43,221 nt of DNA from a bacterium D16-36 (GTDB lineage Bacteria > Bacillota > Clostridia > Lachnospirales > Lachnospiraceae), in contig RAYF01000050.1 of the NCBI GenBank assembly GCA_003611745.1, positions 1-43,221 of the forward strand, written 5' to 3'. The translations under genes and the position numbers were made by a program. The notes under the pieces were generated by a model that saw only the letters and a program-made list of their open reading frames with translations, had not been told where the DNA came from and ran no database searches. Below are positions 18,317 to 26,425 of this stretch, piece by piece (within the stretch, counting starts at the first letter, position 1; each line of letters opens with the position of its first letter).

Positions 18317-18670
18317 TTATAGACAAAAGATTATCTCTTCCCTCACAATCTCCTCCGCCCTCGCCCTAATGCTATTCATTCTCTGCACCCAACGCATCTG
18401 TTCCTGTGCCTTTAACTGTTCTGTCACTCCCTCCTGCTTTGCCATCTGCTCCACCAGCAAATCAAATCTTTCCTCTGCCTGTTCCTGTATCATCAGCAGA
18501 TGCCTTTTTAATTCTCCCGATAACAGCAATCCTGAATAAATTCCTCTCCTATAATTCTCCAAATAAGACTTCCGCATCAATCCAAATTTCCTCAACTCCC
18601 CCTCCGGCTCTGGATCGGGAATTAAGTTCGGTATCAAATAATCTCCGCATTTCTCATAAGTTATGTTCAT
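18317..18670 (-). CDS. tnpV: TnpV family protein
   Basis: A 117-residue protein of the TnpV type found beside mobilization genes in clostridial transposons. Diagnostic segments are MNITYEKCGDYLIPNL, then FGLMRKSYLENYRRGIYSGL and QEQMRWVQRMNSIRARAEE. The start at 18670 is preferred over the upstream in-frame ATG at 18715, because GAGAGGAA lies seven bases before it and family members begin MNITYEK. The function of TnpV is not known to me. It follows the MobV relaxase, whose stop at 18697 lies 27 bases upstream. Confidence 0.8.
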   Translation of the reverse strand: MNITYEKCGDYLIPNLIPDPEPEGELRKFGLMRKSYLENYRRGIYSGLLLSGELKRHLLMIQEQAEERFDLLVEQMAKQEGVTEQLKAQEQMRWVQRMNSIRARAEEIVREEIIFCL

Positions 18671-18696
18671 TTTCTGTTCCTCTCTTTCTATAAAAT

Positions 18697-20058
18697 CTAC
18701 ATTTCCTGCTGCCACCGCTTATTCTTTTCAGTCAATGCCTGCTGATTTTTTCTCTGGCAGTTATGTTCAACCGCATCCAGTTTTGCATCTTCCAGCTTTT
18801 GTTTCATCGTCTTTGGCGCAAGTGATTTTAGAAATTCCACAAACGTCTCTCCAAGTCCTCTTGATGCTACAAACCTCTTTAGTTTTTCAACCTGATCTGC
18901 AAGCACAGCTGTCTTTTTCTCCAGACCGAAAATTTTCTTCTCATACTTTTCCAAAAGATGATTTCTTGATACTGCCTTGCTGAAAGCATCCAGTATTTTA
19001 TTCCAGTCACTTTTCTTTACTTTGACATATTCCTCACTGCCAAAAAGATTTGTCATTGGAACAGCAACACTTTTCATACTTTTTGTTTCCGCTGCCACTT
19101 CCTTTGAAATCATTTTAAATGTTTCCGCCCTTAAATCATGTTTCGCAAGTACTTCCTTCGCCGCTTTCTCTTTTGCCTCCGCTTCCTCAATCTGCTCTGT
19201 AAGTTTCTGTGCCTGTAAAACCAGCTCATTATTTTGCGCCTCCATTTCCTGCACCTGTCCGCAAAGTTCCGATGTTTTCTGCGCAAGATCATCATTCTGC
19301 TGTTCAAGAGCCTCATTCCGCTTATCCAGCACCACTGCCTGCTGTTCCAACTGCTCCACCTCACGCATTGCCGCCTTATATTCTGGCAGCGACAGGTTAT
19401 CCCTCTGTATACCGAGGACTTCTATTTCAATCCCCTGCTCCCTGCACAACTCCGTCAGATACTCCCTCTCCCGTTCCTGCCATGCGACCGTTTCATTCTG
19501 CTTTCTGCTGACCGCCTTTGCAAATCCCATCTGCTGGAATGCTTTTGTCAGGCTGTTGCGTGTCTTCATCCCGTTTTTATATCCATGAGCCACAGGAATA
19601 TAATCTATATGCAGATGCGGTGTCGCTTCGTCTAAGTGCATCACGCAGTTGAATAGATACAGATTCGGATTACGTTCCTGAAACGTCCTTGCATATTGCT
19701 CCAAGACCGCTATCGCCGCTTTTGCATCCTCCGTCAACACACCGTTTTCGTCTGCAACCGGAGTATCCGTCTTTTTGCCAATCTGGACGATATTTTCATA
19801 AAATGTCCTTTCCTTATTACAGGAATTTTCTATCTCTTTCAAGTAATCTTCCTTCCGCCTGTCCTTACGCTTCTGCGTCGCATTATAATCCCGAAGCGCC
19901 TGTCCGAAGCATTTCTCATAAGCATCTTTTAATGGTTCCTGTATGTAAATCCGGTTCCAAACTGTTCTTTCCGGCACCACATTCTTGCAGATGAAATCCC
20001 TGTTATTATGCGTAAGATGTCCTTTCCCCTTTGGAAAAGAAATTGTTTTTGCCGCCAA
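18697..20058 (-). CDS. MobV-family relaxase (Mob/Pre)
   Basis: A 453-residue plasmid mobilization relaxase. The N-terminus has HNNRDFICKNVVPERTVWN, typical of Mob_Pre proteins. The metal-binding and catalytic core is HLDEATPHLH at 141-150. From about 220 onward the protein is a long coiled coil rich in Glu, Gln and Lys. The start codon is TTG at 20058, with GAGAG seven bases upstream. It would nick the origin of transfer, which likely lies just upstream at 20059-20378. The gene is followed by tnpV. Confidence 0.9.
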   Translation of the reverse strand: MAAKTISFPKGKGHLTHNNRDFICKNVVPERTVWNRIYIQEPLKDAYEKCFGQALRDYNATQKRKDRRKEDYLKEIENSCNKERTFYENIVQIGKKTDTPVADENGVLTEDAKAAIAVLEQYARTFQERNPNLYLFNCVMHLDEATPHLHIDYIPVAHGYKNGMKTRNSLTKAFQQMGFAKAVSRKQNETVAWQEREREYLTELCREQGIEIEVLGIQRDNLSLPEYKAAMREVEQLEQQAVVLDKRNEALEQQNDDLAQKTSELCGQVQEMEAQNNELVLQAQKLTEQIEEAEAKEKAAKEVLAKHDLRAETFKMISKEVAAETKSMKSVAVPMTNLFGSEEYVKVKKSDWNKILDAFSKAVSRNHLLEKYEKKIFGLEKKTAVLADQVEKLKRFVASRGLGETFVEFLKSLAPKTMKQKLEDAKLDAVEHNCQRKNQQALTEKNKRWQQEM

Positions 20059-20378
20059 TGCATCACTCTCTTTCTCATATTTTTATGTATCAAGACTAAC
20101 TACAGTTTTGTTACTTTTGTCAAAAGTAACGCCTTATTACTTCTGACGCATACGCATCAGAAGTAAGGCGCTCTCCGAGGGTAGTATTTGCCGCTGGCAA
20201 ATACCGTCTGCCTGACGGCATCCGTGGTCTGCCGGAAAAACCATCCGACAGACTGCTCATTCCGGCAGAATACAGCCGTCATTCGTTTTGGGCAACAGTA
20301 CCGAATCTAATCTTTTCGGTACCGTTCCATAGGCTTCCTTTTCAGAATTTAGTACCGAATATAAAATTTCGGAACCGC
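20059..20378. other. gene-free region rich in inverted repeats, candidate oriT
   Basis: This 320-bp gap before the relaxase holds many palindromes. GTTACTTTTG (20110-20119) faces its complement after one base. ACTTCTGA faces TCAGAAGT with flanking GCCTT and AAGGC (20131-20169). GTATTTGCC faces GGCAAATAC over three bases near 20184. CTGCCGG faces CCGGCAG near 20229-20267. GTACCGAA faces TTCGGTAC at 20298-20322, and AGTACCGAAT recurs at 20351. The first hairpin resembles one in front of the second MobV gene, supporting an origin of transfer. The GTACCGAA repeats, next to the ParR-like gene, could instead be partition sites. Confidence 0.55.
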
Positions 20379-20828
20379 CTATTCGCCCATTGCAAAAGCA
20401 AACGCCATCATATCCTCGGACAATTCCGGCTCCTGCGTCTGCCCCATTCCGGCTACATTAGTCTTTTCTATCAGTTCTTCTGCATCAAAATGAACTGTGG
20501 AAACATATTCACTGAAACTGTTACGAATCTGCTCTGCCAAAACTTTCTGCAACTCTTGAATGATTTCATGGAATTTTTGTTCCAACGCCCTCTCCAGCAT
20601 CTTCCCAAAAATATCTGCATCTTGCTCCAATGAAATAACAGAATCGCTCACCGCTTTATCAGTTCTATCCCGTAGTTGCCCATCAAGAACTGCCACAAAC
20701 GCATCAGAAAGCACCTTCCCATAAGAACCGTCTTTTCGTGTCATGCCCTGCAAGTATTCCCAAGTTCTACGCTGGTTTTCATCTTCCATGCAGAATTTTA
20801 TATTGCTGCATTTATAGGTCTTCCTCAT
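20379..20828 (-). CDS. ParR-like partner of the ParM-type protein (putative)
   Basis: A 149-residue protein starting MRKTYKCSNIKFCMEDENQR, with a basic N-terminus that could form a ribbon-helix-helix DNA-binding unit and an acidic C-terminus. Sequence alone does not let me name the family. It starts 16 bases after a ParM-like actin gene on the same strand. In plasmid segregation loci the actin gene is usually followed by a small centromere-binding protein, so a ParR-like role is inferred from position. A middle helical stretch (FGKMLERALEQKFHEIIQEL) may mediate oligomerization. Confidence 0.55.
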   Translation of the reverse strand: MRKTYKCSNIKFCMEDENQRRTWEYLQGMTRKDGSYGKVLSDAFVAVLDGQLRDRTDKAVSDSVISLEQDADIFGKMLERALEQKFHEIIQELQKVLAEQIRNSFSEYVSTVHFDAEELIEKTNVAGMGQTQEPELSEDMMAFAFAMGE

Positions 20829-20843
20829 TCTAAAACCTCATTT

Positions 20844-21767
20844 CTACAATGCCTGTCTGCGCTGTTTCTGCATTGCAAGGTACTCATATCCTTTTGCATT
20901 GGCACAGATATCCTCAATAAAAGTTACATTCCCTTTTGAAACAATATCGCTGTAATACTTAAGCAGACAGCCGCCCCCGCCAATCACATACAGATGCACC
21001 TGATTTTCTTTATACCCATAGTCAACCAGCCTCTTTAAAATATCTCCTGCATACCGCTCCGCAATCCGGCTGACTATTTTCGCCGCATCATCCGTCCTGC
21101 CCTGCAAACCGTTTATCAATATCGGCTCAATCATAATCTCCGGTATGCTTTCCCCCGCCGACTTTGACAGTTCCTTTTGAATTTCCTTCATACAGATAGA
21201 CACACCGAATTTGTCCGTCACAAGGCTTTTCTCTAATGGTCTGCCATCCACAATCTGCATTACGTTCATCGTGCCATTTCCGATATCCGCTATCATATTA
21301 AAACCTTTCATCGAACCAGCATTACATACTGCCGCAAATCCCTGTGGAAACACTTCAACTCCGCACAAATGCACCCTGTAGTTTTCCTTACGGAATGAGA
21401 AGAACAACTCCCGCTCCTGCATCAGATATTTCTTAAAATCTGCCGCCTGACTTTTCGCCCAAGCAAGCGGAAGTCCGACAGCCAGCGCCACTTTCGCCTC
21501 ATGCAGCCCTCGGAATTTCAGTTCCTCCGCCAAACCTGCAAGTGTAAGGATAAAAAAGTCCTGTGAGTCTGTCTTATTCCCCTGATAAATCAAATGGTTT
21601 TCCCCAATCACATAATACTTATCCTTATATTTGATATAATTTGTGCTGACTATCGGTTCTTCTTCAAAGCATTCTACTCCTGTCCTGAATACCCTGTGCG
21701 CTGTTTTTATATTTCCGTAGCCATGATCCAGCCCGATAATGATTTTTGTATTGTTATATTTCTGCAT
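20844..21767 (-). CDS. parM: ParM/StbA-like actin-family segregation ATPase
   Basis: A 307-residue actin-like ATPase. Phosphate 1 motif is IIGLDHGYGNIKTA (about 10-23), phosphate 2 is IADIGNGTMNVMQI, and the adenosine region is YVIGGGGCLLKYY. These features fit the plasmid actins ParM and Alp7A, which push DNA copies apart. Upstream, minus-strand DNA has two GGAGGAC ribosome-like sites in tandem (near 21776 and 21791), the nearer about eight bases from the ATG. A cluster of TGTAAAC-type repeats lies between it and the VirE-like gene, a plausible centromere. This suggests an element that also exists in a circular, replicating form. Confidence 0.82.
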   Translation of the reverse strand: MQKYNNTKIIIGLDHGYGNIKTAHRVFRTGVECFEEEPIVSTNYIKYKDKYYVIGENHLIYQGNKTDSQDFFILTLAGLAEELKFRGLHEAKVALAVGLPLAWAKSQAADFKKYLMQERELFFSFRKENYRVHLCGVEVFPQGFAAVCNAGSMKGFNMIADIGNGTMNVMQIVDGRPLEKSLVTDKFGVSICMKEIQKELSKSAGESIPEIMIEPILINGLQGRTDDAAKIVSRIAERYAGDILKRLVDYGYKENQVHLYVIGGGGCLLKYYSDIVSKGNVTFIEDICANAKGYEYLAMQKQRRQAL

Positions 21768-21833
21768 AATAAAAGTCCTCCAAAAAGTCCTCCATATTGT
21801 TGTTAATCTTGTTATTGCGTTTTCATTTTTTTC

Positions 21834-21928
21834 TGTTTACACCGTTTACAAATGTCTAAAAGCCTTGATTTTCCTATATTCTGCTGTAAACACACCGCTT
21901 ACAAAAACGTAAACGCGCCCTGTAAACC
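21834..21928. repeat. TGTAAAC-type repeats upstream of parM, candidate centromere
   Basis: In under 100 bp there are at least six copies of GTTTACA or its complement: TGTTTACACCGTTTACA (21834-21850), TGTAAACACACCGCTTACA (21885-21903, second half degenerate) and GTAAACGCGCCCTGTAAACC (21909-21928). Repeats directly before a parM gene usually are the parC centromere and promoter operator. A replication origin with iterons is the alternative. Confidence 0.55.
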
Positions 21929-21959
21929 GGATTAAAAAGAGTTTAAAATATACTGCTAT

Positions 21960-23318
21960 TTACTCCTTAAAAGGTGTCTGCGCATTATCCGGCAGCGGCG
22001 TAAATCCCTGTATATCGCCTCTTTGTTTCCAGCCACGCTGCAATCCATACTTTCCGAATCTGTGAGAACTAATTTTCTCCCACCCTTCAATGCAGGTATT
22101 CATAATGCTGTTAATTTCCTTAATCTCCCATTGTTTCGGTTCTTCGTACTCATGCCGCAGTGCTTCTCTGTAAATCATCTCGCTGCATACATATTCGTCA
22201 GTACAATCATCCAGCCAAGCCTGAATAACACCCACCTTTGTATCTTCCGGCATAAACTGCTTCTGCATCTTCTTCAGATATTCTTCCATTTCCTTTGACA
22301 GCTTCAGCTCATGCGTACAATTCTTATAGACAACCATAGCCTCCGCCCACGCCTGCACAATATATTCCCTCGACTCCTTTTCGTCCTCAAGGATATGTTT
22401 CTCCACACGCTCCTGATGAACCAAAACAGGCGCAAATCTTCTGTTCCCCGTCCTGTCCAGCGGAAGAAAATCAAGATTGTTTGATGTGCCGACAAAGATA
22501 CACTGTCTTGGTCTGTCCTCCGCATATGTCTGATACGGAATGCGGTAGGTTTCTTTCTGCCTGCTCAAAAAGGATTTAATATCTTCAATGCTTTTTGCAT
22601 TGACAGTGGCAAGCATTTCCGACATTTCAATAATCCAATGCCCCTGCATTTTACTGTAAACATTTTCATCATCCATACGTTTCAAATCATCTGTAAACCA
22701 CTCATCATTGACAGCAAGGAAACGGAAAAATGTAGACTTTCCTGCACCCTGACCACCCACAAGGCAGACCATAATCTCAAACTTACATCCCGGCTCATAA
22801 ATCCGGTGTATTGCCGCCATCATCAAAAGCCGCATAATTTCCCTTGTATATTCATTATCATCTGTTCCAAGAAAACGAGGTAACAGACTTGAAATTCTGT
22901 TTTTCCCATCCCAATGTAAGGCTTCAAGAAAATTTCTGATTGGGTGATAACTTTTTTCACTTGCCACAATGCTGACTGCCTTGTTAATTGCCTTATCACT
23001 GGAAATTCCATAATTTGTTTCTATGTATCGCTGGATTTGGTACATATCTACATCGGTAATGCAACTTCCATTCCGTTTCCACAATAGCTGCTTTATAATA
23101 TCAATTTTATTTGTCAGCTCATTTTTGCATATGGCATCTTTCAATACCGGATCTCTGTATAAAATAGTCATGCAGTTTTCGATGGAAGATTTTACATTCC
23201 CTTTCTGTGTTCTTGCAAGTGACTCCAGTACGTCCTCCACGGTACTCATTTCCATATCAAGCGCTTCCCCGACTGCATCCCATAATTCGTTTTCTGCCTG
23301 CACAGACTCTTCCTGCAA
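21960..23318 (-). CDS. VirE/VapE-like P-loop ATPase (replication)
   Basis: A 452-residue protein of the virulence-associated E family, superfamily 3 helicase-like. Walker A is GGQGAGKS at about 188-195; Walker B-like is GHWIIEMSEM; the arginine-finger region is LDRTGNRRFAPVLV. It probably unwinds DNA for the neighbouring CHC2 primase, which overlaps its start by 62 bases. The proposed start is TTG at 23318 with GGAGGA close upstream; the short spacing makes a later GTG (five codons on) possible. The N-terminal 120 residues are helical and variable. Together the two genes form the replication module. Confidence 0.82.
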   Translation of the reverse strand: MQEESVQAENELWDAVGEALDMEMSTVEDVLESLARTQKGNVKSSIENCMTILYRDPVLKDAICKNELTNKIDIIKQLLWKRNGSCITDVDMYQIQRYIETNYGISSDKAINKAVSIVASEKSYHPIRNFLEALHWDGKNRISSLLPRFLGTDDNEYTREIMRLLMMAAIHRIYEPGCKFEIMVCLVGGQGAGKSTFFRFLAVNDEWFTDDLKRMDDENVYSKMQGHWIIEMSEMLATVNAKSIEDIKSFLSRQKETYRIPYQTYAEDRPRQCIFVGTSNNLDFLPLDRTGNRRFAPVLVHQERVEKHILEDEKESREYIVQAWAEAMVVYKNCTHELKLSKEMEEYLKKMQKQFMPEDTKVGVIQAWLDDCTDEYVCSEMIYREALRHEYEEPKQWEIKEINSIMNTCIEGWEKISSHRFGKYGLQRGWKQRGDIQGFTPLPDNAQTPFKE

Positions 23319-23904
23319 TTTCCTCCACCTTCTTCCTATCCATTAAAAACAACTCTTGTCTTTCTGAAATATCTCCCATACACAGAATATCCAGCCAGTA
23401 ATTGATAAGCGGCTCTGCATGGAGCATCTGTGCATAATCTTCCGAAAAAATAATATCAAGCGGTTTTCCAATGAGAAAATGATTTACATCATCAACCTCC
23501 AAGATGCAATTTCTCAGTATATCAATCGTTTGACTGCACCATTTTTCAAAACGCTCTTTAATATGCGCTATTCTTTCGCGCTCTGCCTTTTCCCTGTGGA
23601 TGCGCTCTTTCTCCTGCACACTCAACTCTGCACTTCCTTTCGCATCAACAGGCAGAGTAAAATCCCCTATCAGCTTTAGTGCCGCATCAAACTGTGATAA
23701 TCCAAACATACGGGAAACATAATCAATCACATCTCCACCAACGCCACAGGCAAAGCAATGATAATTTTTCTCAATTTTCATGCTTGGGTGCTTATCATCA
23801 TGGAACGGACAGCAGGTAGTCCCATTTCTCTTAACTTTCAAACCATAATATTCCGCTGCCTGCCTTGCCGTCAGATGTTCCTTTACTTCTGAAAAAATAT
23901 TCAA
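23257..23904 (-). CDS. CHC2 zinc-finger DNA primase
   Basis: A 215-residue protein with a CHC2 zinc finger near the N-terminus: CPFHDDKHPSMKIEKN then YHCFACGVGGDVIDYV, i.e. Cys and His followed about 17 residues later by CxxC. This is the template-binding finger of DnaG-type primases. No TOPRIM catalytic domain follows; the rest is a charged helix and a tail overlapping the VirE-like gene, so priming may need that partner. The start is TTG at 23904; AAGGAGGG lies about a dozen bases upstream, a little far. A stem-loop and a candidate counter-transcript sit immediately upstream. Confidence 0.8.
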   Translation of the reverse strand: MNIFSEVKEHLTARQAAEYYGLKVKRNGTTCCPFHDDKHPSMKIEKNYHCFACGVGGDVIDYVSRMFGLSQFDAALKLIGDFTLPVDAKGSAELSVQEKERIHREKAERERIAHIKERFEKWCSQTIDILRNCILEVDDVNHFLIGKPLDIIFSEDYAQMLHAEPLINYWLDILCMGDISERQELFLMDRKKVEEIAGRVCAGRKRIMGCSRGSA

Positions 23905-23922
23905 TTTTACAGCTTTCCCTCC

Positions 23923-24023
23923 TTTTCATTCGGAAAAGCCTCTGCTATAATAAATCTGCATAACAATATAAAGAGGCTTGTCCTTTTTTACATTTAGATT
24001 AAGTTGCGCCAACAACTTAATCT
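23923..24023 (+). ncRNA. candidate counter-transcribed RNA upstream of the primase
   Basis: On the plus strand TTTTCA (23923-23928), a 17-bp spacer and TATAAT (23946-23951) form a promoter whose transcript would start near 23958. It would run antisense to the leader of the minus-strand replication genes and reach a perfect 11-bp hairpin, AGATTAAGTTG at 23996-24006 with its complement at 24013-24023, over the end of mobC. The T run after it is weak. On the opposite strand AAGCCTCT and AGAGGCTT (23936-23943, 23972-23979) form a leader stem. The same layout recurs at 30614-30715. No transcript evidence exists here. Confidence 0.4.
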
Positions 24024-24352
24024 GTTTCTGAAATGTCCCTGTTACCAGCAGGGGCATTTCCATTCTGTCCAATCTCTATTAGCTGCTTTATCAGCTCCAT
24101 CAATAATTTTTCATCTTCTGTATTTCCATTTCTAAGATGCTCCAATATCTGCCCTAAAACTTTTGCAACCCTGTTAGACATATAGTTTCCGGCAGTTACC
24201 GCCACTTCCTGCCCTAATATGGCTTTGCGGTAATAATCTCCTTTGGGAAGTCCTGATAATATGATCCTCGCTTCTACTTGTGCTTTTTCCTCGTCGCTCA
24301 GCAAGAATGCGATTGTATTTCGCCGAAACCTCGCTTCACGCTTACACGCCAC
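24017..24352 (-). CDS. mobC: MobC-like relaxosome accessory protein
   Basis: A 111-residue protein with an N-terminal ribbon-helix-helix-like segment: RRNTIAFLLSDEEKAQVEAR then ILSGLPKGDYYRKAILGQEV, typical of MobC/MbeC-like proteins that bind oriT and assist the relaxase. The C-terminus is acidic and helical. The start is taken as GTG at 24352, with GAGAGGGG about eight bases upstream, overlapping the integrase stop by about 11 bases. A longer frame back to 24391 exists but lies wholly within the integrase gene. Confidence 0.75.
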   Translation of the reverse strand: MACKREARFRRNTIAFLLSDEEKAQVEARIILSGLPKGDYYRKAILGQEVAVTAGNYMSNRVAKVLGQILEHLRNGNTEDEKLLMELIKQLIEIGQNGNAPAGNRDISETD

Positions 24353-25421
24353 TTTCCTCACCCCTCTCCACCTTTCCAAGCCTGTCTGCAATTTTTATCT
24401 GCGCGTCCATAGACTGATGACAGTATGTTTCAATCGTAGTCGTTACTTTCCCATGCCCTAACCGCTTTGCAATCTCCACCGGACTGAACCCCATCTGCAC
24501 GAGCATACTCGCATGGCTGTGGCGGGTACAATGGACAGTAATCTTTTTTACGCCTGACAGTTTAATTCCACGCTCCATTTCATGCTCAAAAAAGCTTTTT
24601 GTTCTGCCTGCAAAAAGTCGTGTTCCTGCCCTCGCCCGATAGAGTGTTGAAATATATTCCTTTATCACCTCCTGCAATTCTTTATGTATCGTAATAACCC
24701 TTATGGAACTTTCTGTTTTCGGTGCGGTAATCAAATCCTCCCCATCAATCCTCGCAAGGGATTCATCAACGGTAATCGTACCTTCCTCAAAGTTTACGTC
24801 TTTTACCTGAAGGGCAAGCAGTTCTCCCAAACGCATTCCCGTCCAGAATAAAATCTGAAATGCAACCCATGAATCCTGCTTATCCATAATTGCATCCGAA
24901 AACTTCTGAAATTCCTCTAAAGTCCAATATGGTCTTTCATCAGCCCTGCTCTTTCCCATACTGCCCGCTTTCCGGCATGGATTGGAGCGCAAATCATAAA
25001 AATTGACTGCATAATTCAGAATGGCGCTAAGCTGGTTATGTATGGTTTTCAGATAAGTAGGTTTGAAGCCTTTCTCCATCATCTCGCCCTGCCACTTTCT
25101 TATCATAGGAGCAGTGATTTCATTGATTGGCGTATTGCCAAAGTAAGGCAGAACCTTATCGTTCATCACATACTCTTTCTGCTTCATGGTCGTTTTCCGC
25201 AAACGTTTTTCCATATCCGCCTTGTAAATCTCCCAAAAATCAGCCAGCGTCATTGTCGGATCAGAAGATTGTTGTAATAGAAAGTGCGCATACCATTCTT
25301 CCGCTTCCTTCTTTGTTTTGAACCCTCTTTTCTGTGACTTCTTTTTTGCTCCTGTCCAATCCGTCCAGCGGTACTGTATTCTCCATGTACCGTTTGGATC
25401 TTTCTTTGCATTACAGCTCAT
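24342..25421 (-). CDS. int: tyrosine-type site-specific integrase
   Basis: A 359-residue tyrosine recombinase. The N-terminus has the AP2-like arm-binding domain (GTWRIQYRWTDWTGAKKKSQ), followed by a SAM-like core-binding domain. Catalytic residues are visible: Arg 197 in TGMRLGEL, His 297 and Arg 300 in HCTRHSHAS, His 323 in LGHGK and Tyr 333 in TIETYCHQS. The start at 25421 has AAAGGAGG seven bases upstream and its ATG overlaps the xis stop as ATGA. It would catalyse insertion and excision of the 21-kb element. All catalytic positions are present, so it should be active. Confidence 0.93.
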   Translation of the reverse strand: MSCNAKKDPNGTWRIQYRWTDWTGAKKKSQKRGFKTKKEAEEWYAHFLLQQSSDPTMTLADFWEIYKADMEKRLRKTTMKQKEYVMNDKVLPYFGNTPINEITAPMIRKWQGEMMEKGFKPTYLKTIHNQLSAILNYAVNFYDLRSNPCRKAGSMGKSRADERPYWTLEEFQKFSDAIMDKQDSWVAFQILFWTGMRLGELLALQVKDVNFEEGTITVDESLARIDGEDLITAPKTESSIRVITIHKELQEVIKEYISTLYRARAGTRLFAGRTKSFFEHEMERGIKLSGVKKITVHCTRHSHASMLVQMGFSPVEIAKRLGHGKVTTTIETYCHQSMDAQIKIADRLGKVERGEESGV

Positions 25422-25612
25422 ACGCTTGCCTCCTTTGCTGCTCCATACCATTTCTCCCTGAAATACTCCACAGGAATTTTACCCGCAATAGTAAGGAATC
25501 CCCTACCTGCCAAATCCCTGTTCATCTCTCTCAGAATCTTGTAGGATTTTCCCATGCTGATGCCGAGCATCGCCGCAATGTCAGCGGCATTGTAGTAAAT
25601 TTTTTCATTCAT
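25418..25612 (-). CDS. xis: excisionase-like small HTH protein
   Basis: A 64-residue protein: NEKIYYNAADIAAMLGISMG then KSYKILREMNRDLAGRG and IPVEYFREKWYG. This is the winged-helix fold of small excisionases that direct recombination toward excision. The ATG at 25612 has AGAGAGGAAG upstream; longer in-frame extension is unlikely. It overlaps the integrase start by four bases, so the pair is co-translated from the promoter at 25671-25699. Confidence 0.85.
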   Translation of the reverse strand: MNEKIYYNAADIAAMLGISMGKSYKILREMNRDLAGRGFLTIAGKIPVEYFREKWYGAAKEASV

Positions 25613-25670
25613 ATTACTTCCTCTCTTTCTTAATATTTGTTTCTGTATAGTATCTTTATGTTTCGTTTTT

Positions 25671-25699
25671 ATCATATCGCAACTTTTGTTTCTTGTCAA
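25671..25699 (-). promoter_or_regulatory. promoter of xis-int
   Basis: On the minus strand a perfect TTGACA (25699-25694) is followed after exactly 17 bp by TATGAT (25676-25671). It lies about 60 bases before xis. The divergent XRE promoter is nearby, so the XRE protein is the likely repressor. Confidence 0.75.
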
Positions 25700-25731
25700 T
25701 ATCTTTTTTGCTTTATTTTTTTCTCTTTATG

Positions 25732-25740
25732 TGATATGAT
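25732..25740 (+). promoter_or_regulatory. extended -10 promoter of the XRE gene
   Basis: TGATATGAT gives an extended -10 (TG, one base, TATGAT) about 45 bases before the XRE start. The -35 region (near 25712) is poor, as is common with extended -10 promoters. AGGAGG lies seven bases before the ATG. Confidence 0.5.
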
Positions 25741-25784
25741 TGATTTAGTGCAAAAACACAGCTAAAACTTTAGGAGGCAGACAT

Positions 25785-26345
25785 ATGACTGTTGGAGAAA
25801 ATATACGCCGCATCCGCAAAGAGCGTGGTCTTACCCAGAAACAATTAGGCGAATTAGTTGGTGCAAGCGAAGCCTATATTCGTGCTTACGAAAGCGGCAG
25901 ACGCAATCCCAAGCCTTCATCACTTGAAAAAATAGCAAATGCCCTTGCCGTCAATCCGGAGGTACTGGAAAATTCCGATTTTGACATGATTAAAGCCATG
26001 CACCGCCTATTCCAGATTGCCCGGCAGTACAACGGACATCTTTTTGAGTGCAAAGATGAGGAAGGCAATGATACAGTTGGTATACGTTTTGAAACCTTGA
26101 CGCTGATGAACGCATGGTGCCAGCGTTACGAGAAATTTTTAGAAGATGTAGAAAAATGCAATGAAATCAAAGATGCAAAAAAACGTGGGGAGGCTCTCAT
26201 TAAAGCCGAAGCGGATTATGACCGCTGGATGGACACTTACCCCGAACAAAGCGGAAATACTTTTTTCGACCTCAGTATCCAGAAGCTCCATGACCAAATC
26301 ATGGAAGATACAGAACACCGTTTGATAAACAATAAGCTGGATTAA
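25785..26345 (+). CDS. XRE-family transcriptional regulator of the element
   Basis: A 186-residue regulator with an N-terminal Cro/CI helix-turn-helix: IRRIRKERGLTQKQLGELVG then ASEAYIRAYESGRRNPKPSS and LEKIANALAVNPEVLEN. The remaining 120 residues are helical with no family I recognise; they may bind a ligand or mediate dimerization. It is divergent from xis-int with 172 bases between the two starts, the usual arrangement for an integrative element repressor. It is the only plus-strand gene of the 21-kb element and ends seven bases before the right attachment-like repeat. Confidence 0.85.
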   Translation: MTVGENIRRIRKERGLTQKQLGELVGASEAYIRAYESGRRNPKPSSLEKIANALAVNPEVLENSDFDMIKAMHRLFQIARQYNGHLFECKDEEGNDTVGIRFETLTLMNAWCQRYEKFLEDVEKCNEIKDAKKRGEALIKAEADYDRWMDTYPEQSGNTFFDLSIQKLHDQIMEDTEHRLINNKLD

Positions 26346-26351
26346 AAAATC

Positions 26352-26370
26352 TGTACCCAAATCGTACCCA
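26352..26370. repeat. right attachment-like repeat
   Basis: TGTACCCAAATCGTACCCA differs at one position from the copy at 5441-5459. Being adjacent to the int-xis-XRE end of the element, it is a good candidate for attR. Proof would need the empty site. Confidence 0.45.
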
Positions 26371-26381
26371 CCGCCAATTAA

Positions 26382-26425
26382 AAAATCCCCGCAAGCCTTG
26401 ATTTTTCAAGACTTGCGAGGATTTT
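26382..26425. terminator. bidirectional terminator after the XRE gene
   Basis: A long stem pairs AAAATCCCCGCAAGCCTTGA with the segment starting TCAAGACTTGCGAGG and ending TTTT, with a four-T loop and two mismatches. A runs on the left and T runs on the right allow termination in both directions. Confidence 0.75.

Noticed and set aside
18977-19588. A 203-codon plus-strand frame opposite the first MobV gene.
   Set aside because: It is very rich in Ser, Cys and Phe, which is the usual complement of a Glu/Lys/Gln coiled-coil gene. The relaxase frame has motifs and context.
20379-20828. The small gene after parM as a toxin or antitoxin.
   Set aside because: There is no toxin-like partner, and its position after an actin-type ATPase fits a partition adaptor better.
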